This document shows, one piece after another, positions 1 to 7,411 of a DNA stretch of 64,000 nt (position 1 is its first letter; each line of letters opens with the position of its first letter). The notes below the pieces were generated by a model, which saw only the letters and a program-made list of their open reading frames with translations, was not told where the DNA came from and did no database searches. Origin of the DNA: Siderastrea radians. Lineage: Eukaryota > Cnidaria > Anthozoa > Scleractinia > Rhizangiidae. Where the stretch lies: assembly GCA_964017195.1 (NCBI GenBank), contig OZ024897.1:33642536-33706535 (forward strand), read 5' to 3'. The position numbers were made by a program, and so were the translations under genes.

Positions 1-941
1 CGAAAATTGGTCAAGTTATCAATACTATTAGAGAAACGCTAAAACAAAAGAAAATAACCGATGCAATGAGTGATGTTGAAGCAGAAAAGCTTTTCAAACC
101 AATAACATCTGGTTTGAAAGAGTTGACGCAACCTCAACCTGTGAAAAGACGCTTGATAAGAAAAAAAGCAGAGGTTCCAGATTATGGTATCAATATTGAA
201 GATGAAGGAATACCAGATTACAATCTTCAAGATTTGTTTGATGAAGGGGTTCAACCACAAACTACAAAACAGCTTGTTCCAAAACCACCCTCCTATGATG
301 ATGTCCTAAAAGATTTGGAAACAGGAAAAAAGAAAATATATGTTAATCCTGAGTATACACAGCAACTTGAAGACCCACCAGAATATGAAGAAGATAAAGT
401 TCCAGATTATGAGATTTTTGAAGAAGACAGAATAAATGAGACTTTGGATCAACTTGGATTGGCCAACTATGATGACATTGAAGCACAACTTGAAAGGAGT
501 GATATGACAGAAAAAACAAGACACTCCTTTTTGTCAAAGAAAATCGAAAATGCTGATAAGAGAAGACGACAACTTCCAGGTTATAAAACACACATTACAA
601 AGCAGTTGAACAAAGGTTTAATAAGCCAAAGTGAAGCACAATTTAGAAGAAAGATCATCGACGACGCTCGAAAAGTTCTCAATGATTATATCAACTATAA
701 CAAAAATAAGTTGAAGAGTATCAAAGGCTCTGGCCTCAAAAGAGGCGGAAATGCAAGTGTTGTTTTTCTTAATCCTAAAGAAGCTGTCAAAAAGTTAGAG
801 TTAATTGTTGGATCAATTGGTGCTGGTAATAATAGCATAGAGCTTAGAAACACTGGTGTGGCTATTCTCGATATTTTACTGAGAAACCATGTAATTAATA
901 AAAGTCATTACAACAAAATTTATAAAAACTTTTTCTTGTGA
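1..941 (+). CDS. Polinton structural-type protein with two PPxY motifs, 5'-truncated by window edge
   Basis: The frame is open to the left edge (from base 3), so the ATG at 66 is probably internal and the true start lies outside. The visible part is acidic and tyrosine-rich in its first half. It has three (V/I)PDY repeats and two PPxY motifs, KPPSYDD and DPPEYEE. The second half is basic and helical, with a glycine-rich GSGLKRGGN stretch. Adenovirus protein VI also carries a PPxY motif that recruits Nedd4-type ubiquitin ligases, so a minor virion protein with a similar trafficking role is a reasonable inference, but I see no sequence homology. The stop is 11 bases before the next gene. Confidence 0.7.
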   Translation, partial: KIGQVINTIRETLKQKKITDAMSDVEAEKLFKPITSGLKELTQPQPVKRRLIRKKAEVPDYGINIEDEGIPDYNLQDLFDEGVQPQTTKQLVPKPPSYDDVLKDLETGKKKIYVNPEYTQQLEDPPEYEEDKVPDYEIFEEDRINETLDQLGLANYDDIEAQLERSDMTEKTRHSFLSKKIENADKRRRQLPGYKTHITKQLNKGLISQSEAQFRRKIIDDARKVLNDYINYNKNKLKSIKGSGLKRGGNASVVFLNPKEAVKKLELIVGSIGAGNNSIELRNTGVAILDILLRNHVINKSHYNKIYKNFFL

Positions 942-952
942 ATATATAAAAT

Positions 953-1711
953 ATGCAAATTCCATTGGTATTATCTTCTCATAATGTCAAGAAACATTCA
1001 AAAAATAAGCCTAGCGATTTTACAATCAGATATAATCAACCAATAATGCTTGATGCAAACAAACAATATGAACTCGGTTTAAGTCGAATTATATCCATGT
1101 CTTTCACATGGTTCAATATCACATCAGAGTTAAACAACCAAAAAATAAAATACTCTTCCAATGGTGGGAAAACTTGGAAAGATATAATCTTCCCACCGGG
1201 TATATGGAATTATATCAGTTTCAATGATTTTATCAAGCAACAGACAAAAATAACAACTTCAAGCTCGACTACATATCCAATTACATTAAAATTCAACAAC
1301 ACAACTTTCAAAACAACAGTAAATCTCGCGAAAGACTACCAGCTGGATCTAACAACATCAAATTTTAACGATCTAATTGGATTTAACAAACGAATTTTAA
1401 CCAGTTTTAAAAATGTTGGTGACTACACACCAAATCTTAGTCAAGATACAGAGATTTTGAATATACATTGCGATCTCATTTCAGAAAGTCTCGTTGATGA
1501 ACATGAAACGGATATTATCTACACTTTTAGCACAAATGATTTACAACCATCTTATGCTTTTACTAAAGAGCCATTGAGAGTTCAATATTATCCAGTAAAC
1601 AAGAGCACCATAAACACACTGCGGATATACATCACTGATGGTAAACGACGAATAATAGATTTAAATGACGCTGATACATCATTTTCTCTAATTTTAAGAG
1701 AAAAAAAATAA
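953..1711 (+). CDS. Penton-like minor capsid protein (single jelly roll)
   Basis: A 252-residue protein of the kind found beside the hexon-like gene in Polintons and adintoviruses, where it is thought to form the capsid vertices. The recognisable part is N-terminal: a start of the type IPLVLSSHNVK, a KPSDFTIRYNQPI strand, then the conserved ELGLSRIISMSFTWFNI block followed by NGGKTW and PPGIWNY. It starts at the ATG just after an AT-rich leader (gaatatataaaat), 11 bases after the previous stop, and ends in a lysine-rich EKK tail. A degraded partial copy of this gene lies immediately downstream. The family assignment is from memory of Polinton proteins and not from an alignment. Confidence 0.75.
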   Translation: MQIPLVLSSHNVKKHSKNKPSDFTIRYNQPIMLDANKQYELGLSRIISMSFTWFNITSELNNQKIKYSSNGGKTWKDIIFPPGIWNYISFNDFIKQQTKITTSSSTTYPITLKFNNTTFKTTVNLAKDYQLDLTTSNFNDLIGFNKRILTSFKNVGDYTPNLSQDTEILNIHCDLISESLVDEHETDIIYTFSTNDLQPSYAFTKEPLRVQYYPVNKSTINTLRIYITDGKRRIIDLNDADTSFSLILREKK

Positions 1712-1724
1712 AAGATAATTATAA

Positions 1725-2136
1725 ATGAAGGTGTACAATTACGAACAAATTTATCATCAGAGTCTTGGAAAATTTGTTTATAGACATAAAGGATCAGGTT
1801 TGATTGTGGATAATATTTTCAAACCGATAAAACAATATGAACTAGGTTCAGGTCGAATTATATGGTCCAATATTATATCAGAGTTGAACAACCAAAAAAA
1901 TACAATACTCTTCCGATGGTGGGAATACTTGGCACCCCAATTGAACCGCTTTATACAGATTGTGAGGGCGCGTTGTTCGTCGGTGTGAGGGCAATGATAG
2001 GATCTACCCAAAAGAGGTTTGCTCATTTCTTATTCCACACAACGGATATAGAGTTTATCGTCATGATGATCAGATAACATCAAATTTCAGTTATCTGATC
2101 ATTTTTGAGAGAAAAAAAAAATAAGCTAATTATAAA
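1725..2136 (+). pseudogene. Decayed chimeric duplicate of the flanking genes
   Basis: The first 35 codons or so (MKVYNYEQIYHQSLGKFVY...) copy the start of the basic-protein gene at 2137. The reading then jumps into sequence matching the middle of the penton-like gene: QYELG, SELNNQK and, after a frameshift, YSSDGGNTW. The end (about 2095-2130) again matches the last bases and trailer of the penton-like gene, up to a shared AATTATAAA leader. The arrangement is what a tandem duplication spanning the end of one gene and the start of the next would leave after deletions. The stretch 1935-2060 matches nothing I recognise. Not expected to encode a functional protein. Confidence 0.7.
2066..2102 (+). 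terminator. Perfect 13-bp hairpin followed by T-run
   Basis: atgatcagataac (2066-2078) is exactly repeated in reverse complement at 2090-2102, with an 11-base loop, followed by TTTTT. It sits in the decayed duplicate just ahead of the basic-protein gene. It could end or separate transcripts. This is inferred from shape only. Confidence 0.4.
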
Positions 2137-2514
2137 ATGATGACGTACAATTACAAACGAATTTTTCATCCGAGTCTTGGAAAATTTGTCTACAAACATA
2201 AAGGATCCGGTTTGATTGTGGATAATATTTTCAAACCAATGAAAAAAATTGTGGACGCAGTTGTGAAACCTATTGCTAAAAAAGCTTTGAAATCAGGAAT
2301 AGAAAGTGCCGGTGATAAACTTGGTAAAAAAGCTGTTGAAAAAGTTGCTGAAAAAGCAGGCCATCTTTTCATGAAAGACCTTCAGTCTTCGGGGAAAAAA
2401 AATCCAAAAGCAAAGAACAAACAAAAAGAAAAAGAAGAAGATTACAACCTGATATTGAATAGATTAATTTCTGGAAGCGGTGTGAAAAAATTTAAAAAAA
2501 AAATTTCTCAATAG
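2137..2514 (+). CDS. Small basic amphipathic virion-type protein
   Basis: A 125-residue, strongly basic protein. Residues 5-35 hold the SLGKFVYKHKGSGLIVDNIF segment, which is duplicated in the pseudogene upstream. Residues 40-80 form a long lysine/alanine/valine helix (KKIVDAVVKPIAKKALKSG) with amphipathic spacing. The C-terminus is lysine-rich. Proteins of this shape occur next to the hexon-like gene in Polintons and adintoviruses, where a core or membrane-active role like that of adenovirus pVI or pX has been proposed. That role is inference. The start follows a TAATTATAAA leader shared with the pseudogene copy, and the stop is 13 bases before the major capsid gene. Confidence 0.65.
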   Translation: MMTYNYKRIFHPSLGKFVYKHKGSGLIVDNIFKPMKKIVDAVVKPIAKKALKSGIESAGDKLGKKAVEKVAEKAGHLFMKDLQSSGKKNPKAKNKQKEKEEDYNLILNRLISGSGVKKFKKKISQ

Positions 2515-2527
2515 ATAAATAAAATAG

Positions 2528-3817
2528 ATGACATTCAGAACAAGTGAAAAATTACAGCGATATGAAATGGTTAGATTCGCCCTTGACAATATTATTGAAC
2601 AACCTGGAAACAACAATTCTCAGAAAAAAACAGGATATAAATTCACAATAACCGACAGATCCACTTTTTTTGATTATTTTAATGGATATTTTGAGGTAAC
2701 CAAAGAGCTTCAAAAGAAAGCCGATGGATCCGGTTTTGCGGCCGCTGACCGAATTTCAATGATTAATGGGTCACATTCTATTATCAAACACATGGTTATC
2801 AAATCTGCTGGTAAAATAGTGTACGATAGTGACAACATTCATAGAATCTCAAATGTTAAAAATTTACTCGAGTATAGCGATGATTTCAGCAGATCAGTTG
2901 CTAAAAATAGTTTTTGGTATCTTGACACAGATGATTCAACAGCAAACACAAATTCAGGTTTTGAAGCAAGACGAATTTTAACTCAGGCAGTACAGAACAA
3001 TGGTAATGGTGGAGCCAAAAGCATAAATGAGATCATTCCGTTGAACAGATACAGTTTCTTTGAGGAATTGGAAGACAAAATGCTTCCTCCCATGCAGCTC
3101 ACATTCGAACTGGACTTGAATGATGATAATGAATTAATTCACAAAGCAGCCGCTGCCGATAATGGGCGGGTGGTTGTCACTCAATTTTATCTTTGGCTTC
3201 CAAGAATGATTCCGAAAGATAGTGCATATGGTGATTTTGTGAAAGATTTTCTCAAACCAACCAAATGGACATACATGAAAGATATGTACATTCAGAGTGC
3301 GAATACAAGGGCAGTTCAAAACATGTTTCAGATTAGCCCAGCCATTGACAATGTCAAACATGTATTCATTTATCTACAGAGAACAAATGGTCCAAACAAT
3401 GAGGAATCTGAGAGAACTCCTTACATTTTCGATACTTTCAAGCTGAATTCTGCAGACGCTAATAGCTCTCTTGCATCATGTCGTTTGGAGTATGGAACCA
3501 ATACTTTTTATCCTGGATTGGATTATGATGCTGATTCAAAAGTGAGAATCTTCAACGATTTAATGTCTTATGCCTTTCGAAAGAATGATTTGAATACAGG
3601 AACGCAGTTGAATATTCATAATTTCACATCTCTTTACGGTCTTGTCTATTTTGATCTGACCTTTCAAAAAGAGGCTGTCACACGAGATCCAAAACAACTG
3701 ATTTTGAACTACAGATTAAACACAGCACCAACAGCTGATGTGAGAGCTCATGCTATCGTATTTTACGAAAATGAGGTTATTGTCAACAAGGTTGGAAATG
3801 AACTTATGATGGTCTAA
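2528..3817 (+). CDS. Hexon-like major capsid protein (double jelly roll)
   Basis: A 429-residue protein placed where Polinton/adintovirus elements keep the major capsid gene, just after the penton-like and basic proteins. Visible features are an N-terminal YKFTITDRSTFFDYFNGYFEV strand region, a central PPMQLTFELDLNDD segment, and a C-terminal block with LYGLVYFDLTF, LILNYRLNTAP and AHAIVFYENEV. This strand-rich pattern is what I recall for the C-terminal jelly roll of this family. Such proteins trimerise to build the icosahedral shell. The length fits the shorter adintovirus-type hexon. The frame is uninterrupted. A structure prediction showing two stacked jelly rolls would confirm it. Confidence 0.78.
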   Translation: MTFRTSEKLQRYEMVRFALDNIIEQPGNNNSQKKTGYKFTITDRSTFFDYFNGYFEVTKELQKKADGSGFAAADRISMINGSHSIIKHMVIKSAGKIVYDSDNIHRISNVKNLLEYSDDFSRSVAKNSFWYLDTDDSTANTNSGFEARRILTQAVQNNGNGGAKSINEIIPLNRYSFFEELEDKMLPPMQLTFELDLNDDNELIHKAAAADNGRVVVTQFYLWLPRMIPKDSAYGDFVKDFLKPTKWTYMKDMYIQSANTRAVQNMFQISPAIDNVKHVFIYLQRTNGPNNEESERTPYIFDTFKLNSADANSSLASCRLEYGTNTFYPGLDYDADSKVRIFNDLMSYAFRKNDLNTGTQLNIHNFTSLYGLVYFDLTFQKEAVTRDPKQLILNYRLNTAPTADVRAHAIVFYENEVIVNKVGNELMMV

Positions 3818-3865
3818 TTCAAAAAAAATTTCCTGAATTTATTTTATTTCGTTAAAATAAAATAA
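3818..3865 (+). promoter_or_regulatory. AT-rich intergenic block, copy 1
   Basis: Contains TGAATTTATTTTATTTCGTT followed by AAAATAAAATAAATG, a near-palindromic AT block ending at the start codon of the next gene. Almost the same sequence recurs at 4816-4863 before a paralogous gene. A promoter or end-of-transcript role is possible; it may also simply have been copied with the gene. Confidence 0.4.
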
Positions 3866-4351
3866 ATGCAATCAGAACTATATAAAATAAATGTCACACT
3901 TTCAAATGATCAAAAACAAAAAATTCTTAATGCTTTCATCAACCGTGAAAAAATCAGACTGAGATTATCAAAAGACGCCCTCAAAGAACGTGATATTCTT
4001 CTCGTTCCTACACGTTTTTTCGAATATATGGATAATGAAGATGGAATTGATGCTGTTGTTGATGAACAAACTGAAAAAGAAATGCGGGAAGAATTTAAAA
4101 GTTGCGGAGATGAAATGTTGAAATATGAAATACCGGAAGATGAAATTGGTCAAAAATTTTGGAAAAAATTTAAAAGTTACAGAGATGAACCAACAAATGA
4201 TAAAATGTGGGAATATTATGGTCTTTTTTTCGTTCCAGCGATAGATGAAGATTTGGAAAATAAAGGAATAGAATTTAATTTAGATTATTCATTGGTAAAT
4301 GATTTAACAAAAGATTTTGTCAAAGATAATATAAAAAAATTAGTGTTATAA
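3866..4351 (+). CDS. Paralogue 1 of shared N-terminal-domain family
   Basis: A 161-residue protein. Residues 7-60 (INVTLSNDQKQKILNAF, RLSKDALKERDILLVPT) form a domain also found at the N-termini of the next two genes. The rest is acidic and ends with MWEYYGLFFVPAI and a DYSLVNDL segment shared only with paralogue 2. It lacks the glycine/lysine-rich C-terminal part of the third copy. The function is unknown. The domain looks like a small helical module captured from the full-length protein at 4864 and reused. The stop is 5 bases before paralogue 2. Confidence 0.65.
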   Translation: MQSELYKINVTLSNDQKQKILNAFINREKIRLRLSKDALKERDILLVPTRFFEYMDNEDGIDAVVDEQTEKEMREEFKSCGDEMLKYEIPEDEIGQKFWKKFKSYRDEPTNDKMWEYYGLFFVPAIDEDLENKGIEFNLDYSLVNDLTKDFVKDNIKKLVL

Positions 4352-4356
4352 GATAA

Positions 4357-4815
4357 ATGGAAACAAAACTGCGTGAAATAAATGTTACACTTTCAAAGTA
4401 TCAAAAAGAAAAAATTTGTCAAGCTTTTTACAACCGTGAAAATATTAGACTGAGGTTATCAAAAGACGCTCTCAGAGGAAGTGATACTCTTCTTGTTCCT
4501 ACAGAGTCATATGAGGGGTTGGATGACGCTCCCGATGGAACTGATGCTATTATTGATGAATCAACTTGTGATAAAATGTGGGGAGAATTTTGTATTCACA
4601 ATGAAGATCCATATACCAATGATATGTGGGAATATTATGGTCTTTTTTTTAATCCAGCAATTTTGGAAGATTGGGAAGGTGAAAAAGGAATTGATTTTGC
4701 TTTAAATTATTCATTAATAGATGACTCAACAAAAGAGGACGTCCTAAAGAATACAGAAAAATCCGTTGCACGGAATATAGAAAAACTTATGGAATGTGGT
4801 GCCAACTGCCATTAA
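4357..4815 (+). CDS. Paralogue 2 of shared N-terminal-domain family
   Basis: A 152-residue protein with the same N-terminal module (INVTLSKYQKEKICQAF, RLSKDALRGSDTLLVPT) and an acidic tail with WEYYGLFFNPAI and LNYSLID, matching paralogue 1 at both ends. Compared with paralogue 1 the middle is shorter and the C-terminus longer, ending MECGANCH. The two are clearly products of tandem duplication followed by divergence. Function unknown. Confidence 0.65.
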   Translation: METKLREINVTLSKYQKEKICQAFYNRENIRLRLSKDALRGSDTLLVPTESYEGLDDAPDGTDAIIDESTCDKMWGEFCIHNEDPYTNDMWEYYGLFFNPAILEDWEGEKGIDFALNYSLIDDSTKEDVLKNTEKSVARNIEKLMECGANCH

Positions 4816-4863
4816 TTCAAAAAAATTCACTGAATTTATTTTATTTCGTTAAATAAAATAAAT
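4816..4863 (+). promoter_or_regulatory. AT-rich intergenic block, copy 2
   Basis: Repeats the block at 3818-3865 almost base for base, again ending just before a start codon (ATG at 4864). Conservation of a non-coding spacer between two gene copies is consistent with a shared control signal or with recent duplication. Confidence 0.4.
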
Positions 4864-5667
4864 ATGGTAGAACTATACGAAATCAATGTAACGCTTTCCG
4901 AAAATCAAAAAAAGAAACTAAGTAAAGCTTTTCACAACCGTGAAACAATCACCTTGAGGTTATCAAAAGATGCTCTCAATGGAAGTGATACTCTTCTTGT
5001 CCCTGTAACAACTTTTAACCGGTTGATGAAGAATCGCTCATTGAAAAATGGGATGGAAATAAAACTGGCCAAGACCAACATCAGAAAACAAGTGGGTGGT
5101 TCACTTTTGAGTTCAATTTTGACACTTGGTCGAACTTTTGGACCAACATTAGCAAAAACTATTGGATTATCAGCTCTGGCTGGTGCTGCTTCTGAGGGTG
5201 CATCACAAATTGTTAAAAAGATATCTGGAAAAGGTTCACAGACAGGTGGTTTTCTCATTCCAAATTCCAAAATAGAACAACTTATCGCTCATAAACATCT
5301 ATTGAGTAATAAACAGAAAAAGGATATTCTCAATGCATTACAAACTGGTTCAGGCGTTCATATAAAACCCACTCAAAACCAAACTGGAGGTTTTCTTGGT
5401 ACACTTTTAGCATCAATCGGTATTCCGCTCGCCCTTGAGGCTTTTAAAAAGATGACAGGTTCGGGCGTTCCAAGAATTGGAAAAGCGCCCAAACTGAAGG
5501 GGGGATCGGCGCCTCGACTTGGTGTGTACCAACCACCACCCCCATTTTTTGGAACATGGGAACAAGGAGGCGGCGGGAGTAAAAAAAAAAAAAAATCTGG
5601 AAAAGGGTTGCTCCTAGGGAAAAACAGCCCATTCAACGGAATCCCACTGTTGGGAACAATTCTTTGA
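4864..5667 (+). CDS. Full-length member: glycine/lysine-rich virion-type protein
   Basis: A 267-residue protein: the N-terminal module shared with the two preceding genes (residues 5-55), a small hydrophobic region (LLSSILTLGRTFG, ALAGAASEGA) resembling a membrane-interacting segment, repeated QTGGF boxes, a proline patch (PPPPFFGTW), a lysine run, and a C-terminal GKGLLLGKNSPFNGI tail. I recall this tail from other Polinton proteins. The stretch LKGG-S fits the (M/I/L)xGG|x rule for adenovirus protease cleavage and the two TGG-F boxes resemble it, so processing by the neighbouring adenain-like enzymes is plausible. A 15-A run at 5581-5595 encodes the lysines and is a possible slippage site. 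The stop overlaps the next open frame. Confidence 0.7.
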   Translation: MVELYEINVTLSENQKKKLSKAFHNRETITLRLSKDALNGSDTLLVPVTTFNRLMKNRSLKNGMEIKLAKTNIRKQVGGSLLSSILTLGRTFGPTLAKTIGLSALAGAASEGASQIVKKISGKGSQTGGFLIPNSKIEQLIAHKHLLSNKQKKDILNALQTGSGVHIKPTQNQTGGFLGTLLASIGIPLALEAFKKMTGSGVPRIGKAPKLKGGSAPRLGVYQPPPPFFGTWEQGGGGSKKKKKSGKGLLLGKNSPFNGIPLLGTIL

Positions 5668-6134
5668 AATTTGACAAAAATACTGCCTTGAGCAACTTTG
5701 ATTTGATAAAATGGTGTCAGCATCTTGGAATACCAATAGACAAGGGCGGCGTGCTGTCAAGAGACCAAACTGTTCCACATAGCCACAAAATGGCGCTATT
5801 CATTTATAATCTTGAACCATCATACATGGGTGGAAGCCATTGGGTTTCAACATATGTTAAAAATGGGGAAATTAATTATTTTGACAGTTTTGGTTTGTCA
5901 CCATTTCAGGAAATTGTGGATCACGCAAAGAAGAAAAACCTGACTCTCATTCATCAGAATAATCAGATACAAGCGTTGAATACATTAACTTGTGGTTACT
6001 TTTGTTTATACTTTTTGAATGAGATGAATAGAGGTTCGTCATATTTCAACCTTTTACAAGTCTTTGATGTACATGATACCATGAAAAATGAGAAATTCAT
6101 AGAAAAATATTTTAAAAATCTCGCTATATTGTAA
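5664..6134 (+). CDS. Adenain-like cysteine protease, copy 1 (no ATG)
   Basis: A 156-residue protease of the adenovirus endopeptidase / Ulp1 fold, used to mature capsid proteins. Catalytic residues are visible: His in GSHWVSTYV, Asp in NYFDSFGL, Gln in NQIQAL and Cys in LTCGYFCLYFL. The frame has no ATG before the domain. It begins at TTG 5664, which overlaps the previous stop as TTGA where an ATGA overlap would be expected, or it is entered from upstream, since the frame is open back to the A15 run at 5581. It is therefore either expressed at low level, expressed by slippage or reinitiation, or losing function. Copy 2 follows with one base pair of spacing (stop then ATG). Confidence 0.82.
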   Translation: MKFDKNTALSNFDLIKWCQHLGIPIDKGGVLSRDQTVPHSHKMALFIYNLEPSYMGGSHWVSTYVKNGEINYFDSFGLSPFQEIVDHAKKKNLTLIHQNNQIQALNTLTCGYFCLYFLNEMNRGSSYFNLLQVFDVHDTMKNEKFIEKYFKNLAIL

Positions 6135-6611
6135 ATGAAAACGTATTGCGTAAAAAATGTTCCAATTAGTAATTTTGATTTGATTGAATGGTGTGAATAT
6201 CTAGGAATTCCAATTGATATGGGTGGAGTGTTTTCAAGGAATCAAACTGTCCCACATAATCATAAAATGGCGTTTTTCATATACAATCTCGAGCCGTCAT
6301 ATATTAGTGGAATTCATTGGGTTGCAACATTTGTAAAGGATGGAGTGATTAATTATTTCGATAGTTTTGGGTTGCCCCCTTTTAAAGAAATCTTCAATTA
6401 TGCAAGAAAAAATAAACTCAATGTGATTTACCTAAGTAATCAGATACAAGATTTGGGTACCACCACTTGTGGATATTTTTGTTTATACTTTTTGAATGAA
6501 ATGAATAAGGGTAATAAATATTTAGACCTTTTAAAACCCTTTGATCTTCATGATATGATGAAAAATGAAAAATTTATGGAAAAATATTTTAAAAATCCTG
6601 CTATATTGTAA
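6135..6611 (+). CDS. Adenain-like cysteine protease, copy 2
   Basis: A 158-residue tandem duplicate of copy 1 with all catalytic residues kept: His in GIHWVATFV, Asp in YFDSFGLPP, Gln in NQIQDL, Cys in TTCGYFCLYFL. Its first seven codons (MKTYCVK) do not come from the protease. They are identical to the start of the zinc-ribbon gene at 6612, so the duplication joined that start codon to the protease at SNFDLI. As a result this copy has a proper ATG, unlike copy 1. It ends AILYC-type with the same ILstop as copy 1 and abuts the next ATG (taaATG). Confidence 0.85.
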   Translation: MKTYCVKNVPISNFDLIEWCEYLGIPIDMGGVFSRNQTVPHNHKMAFFIYNLEPSYISGIHWVATFVKDGVINYFDSFGLPPFKEIFNYARKNKLNVIYLSNQIQDLGTTTCGYFCLYFLNEMNKGNKYLDLLKPFDLHDMMKNEKFMEKYFKNPAIL

Positions 6612-6764
6612 ATGAAAACGTATTGCGTAAAACAAAGAAAAGAAACTGAGTGTGTTGAGCCTTCAGGTTATAAATATGCAAAGAACGGTCGACTTATGTT
6701 CTTTTGCACATGCGCTGAATGTGGTATAACCAAAACTAGATTCGTAAAGAACCAGGGAAACTAA
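6612..6764 (+). CDS. Zinc-ribbon mini-protein (DUF5679-like)
   Basis: A 50-residue protein beginning MKTYCVKQRKETEC and continuing with FFCTCAECGITKTRF. Two cysteines near the start and the CxCxxC cluster make a zinc-ribbon-like pattern that I associate with the DUF5679 family in Polinton and large-virus proteins. It is too short to stand alone comfortably. Its stop TAA follows directly on G_GGA_AAC, a canonical -1 slippery heptamer, and the -1 frame continues without a stop into the PLA2-like protein. It may therefore be the N-terminal domain of a longer frameshift product. Its first 20 bases are duplicated at 6135. Confidence 0.65.
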   Translation: MKTYCVKQRKETECVEPSGYKYAKNGRLMFFCTCAECGITKTRFVKNQGN

Positions 6765-6787
6765 ATAGCCCGTCTGAGGGGGCGGGC
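6755..6787 (+). promoter_or_regulatory. Candidate -1 frameshift signal 1 (zinc ribbon to PLA2)
   Basis: G_GGA_AAC occupies 6755-6761 in the zinc-ribbon frame and is followed at once by TAA. After a 6-base spacer a GC-rich hairpin starts: GCCCG (6768-6772) pairs with CGGGC (6783-6787) around a 10-base loop. Heptamer, spacer and stem match the usual layout of a -1 programmed frameshift site. Confidence 0.5.
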
Positions 6788-6790
6788 ATT

Positions 6791-7411
6791 TTGGATACGA
6801 TGGCATCCACAGGGACTGATATGTTAATTCACCACGGTATTCCTTGGCTTGGAAAAAAAGCTGTAGAAATGGGGCGTTATTACGGTAGTGAAGCTCTAAG
6901 AAACCCAAAACTTCAGAAAAAGGCTCTTGATTATGCTTTGGAAAGAGCGGCTCCCTTTGTTCAAAAAACAGGATCGGAGATGCTCGATCAACTATCAACA
7001 AAGATACGACCCAATAAAAAATATAAAACCGACAGAAAAGAACTTGACGGAGCTGGGATTGACATTCATAAAGCCATTGGAAAACTCCCTAAACCAAAGG
7101 GGGGGTGGACTCTTCCAGGGCATAAATACACAGGTCCTTATAACGATCTTGAAAATCAGGTTAAATGGGATCCAAAAACAGGAGAGATACTAGAGATATA
7201 TGACAAACCAACTGGTAATACCGATGCCATAGCAATGCAGCATGATGTTGATTATTCAGTTTGCAAAGATGATAAAAAATGTAAGAACAAAGCCGACCGG
7301 AAAATGGTCAAAGCGTTGGATTCTGTTCCTTATAATGAGAGACAATGGGGTCATTGGATGGCGCGAAATATTATTAACACAAAGGAAAAACTTGGTCTTG
7401 GTTTAAACTGA
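6791..7411 (+). CDS. Phospholipase A2-like protein (viral capsid PLA2 type)
   Basis: A protein of about 200 residues whose C-terminal half is a PLA2 domain like that in parvovirus capsids and many Polintons, where it may help breach membranes during entry. The calcium-loop-like PGHKYTGPYNDL is near residue 118 and the catalytic HD pair lies in MQHDVDYSVC near residue 148, followed by a KC/NKAD helix. The N-terminal part has STGTDMLIHHGIPWLGKKA. The first ATG is at 6800, but the frame is open back past 6761, so translation may also arrive by -1 frameshifting from the zinc-ribbon frame. The stop TGA follows a second slippery heptamer, T_TTA_AAC. Confidence 0.8.
   Translation: MDTMASTGTDMLIHHGIPWLGKKAVEMGRYYGSEALRNPKLQKKALDYALERAAPFVQKTGSEMLDQLSTKIRPNKKYKTDRKELDGAGIDIHKAIGKLPKPKGGWTLPGHKYTGPYNDLENQVKWDPKTGEILEIYDKPTGNTDAIAMQHDVDYSVCKDDKKCKNKADRKMVKALDSVPYNERQWGHWMARNIINTKEKLGLGLN
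7402..7408 (+). promoter_or_regulatory. Candidate -1 frameshift signal 2 (PLA2 to integrase)
   Basis: T_TTA_AAC lies in the PLA2 frame directly before its TGA stop (7409-7411). It is the heptamer used by coronaviruses. Slipping back one base enters the integrase frame at CTG 7408. I see no strong hairpin at the ideal distance; weak pairing (GCC/GGC near 7416-7437) and a GC-rich patch at 7488-7500 are the only candidates. Confidence 0.5.

Noticed and set aside
6791..6799. TTG at 6791 as the start of the PLA2-like gene
   Set aside because: A eukaryotic-type element would rarely use TTG. The ATG at 6800 or entry by frameshift is more likely.
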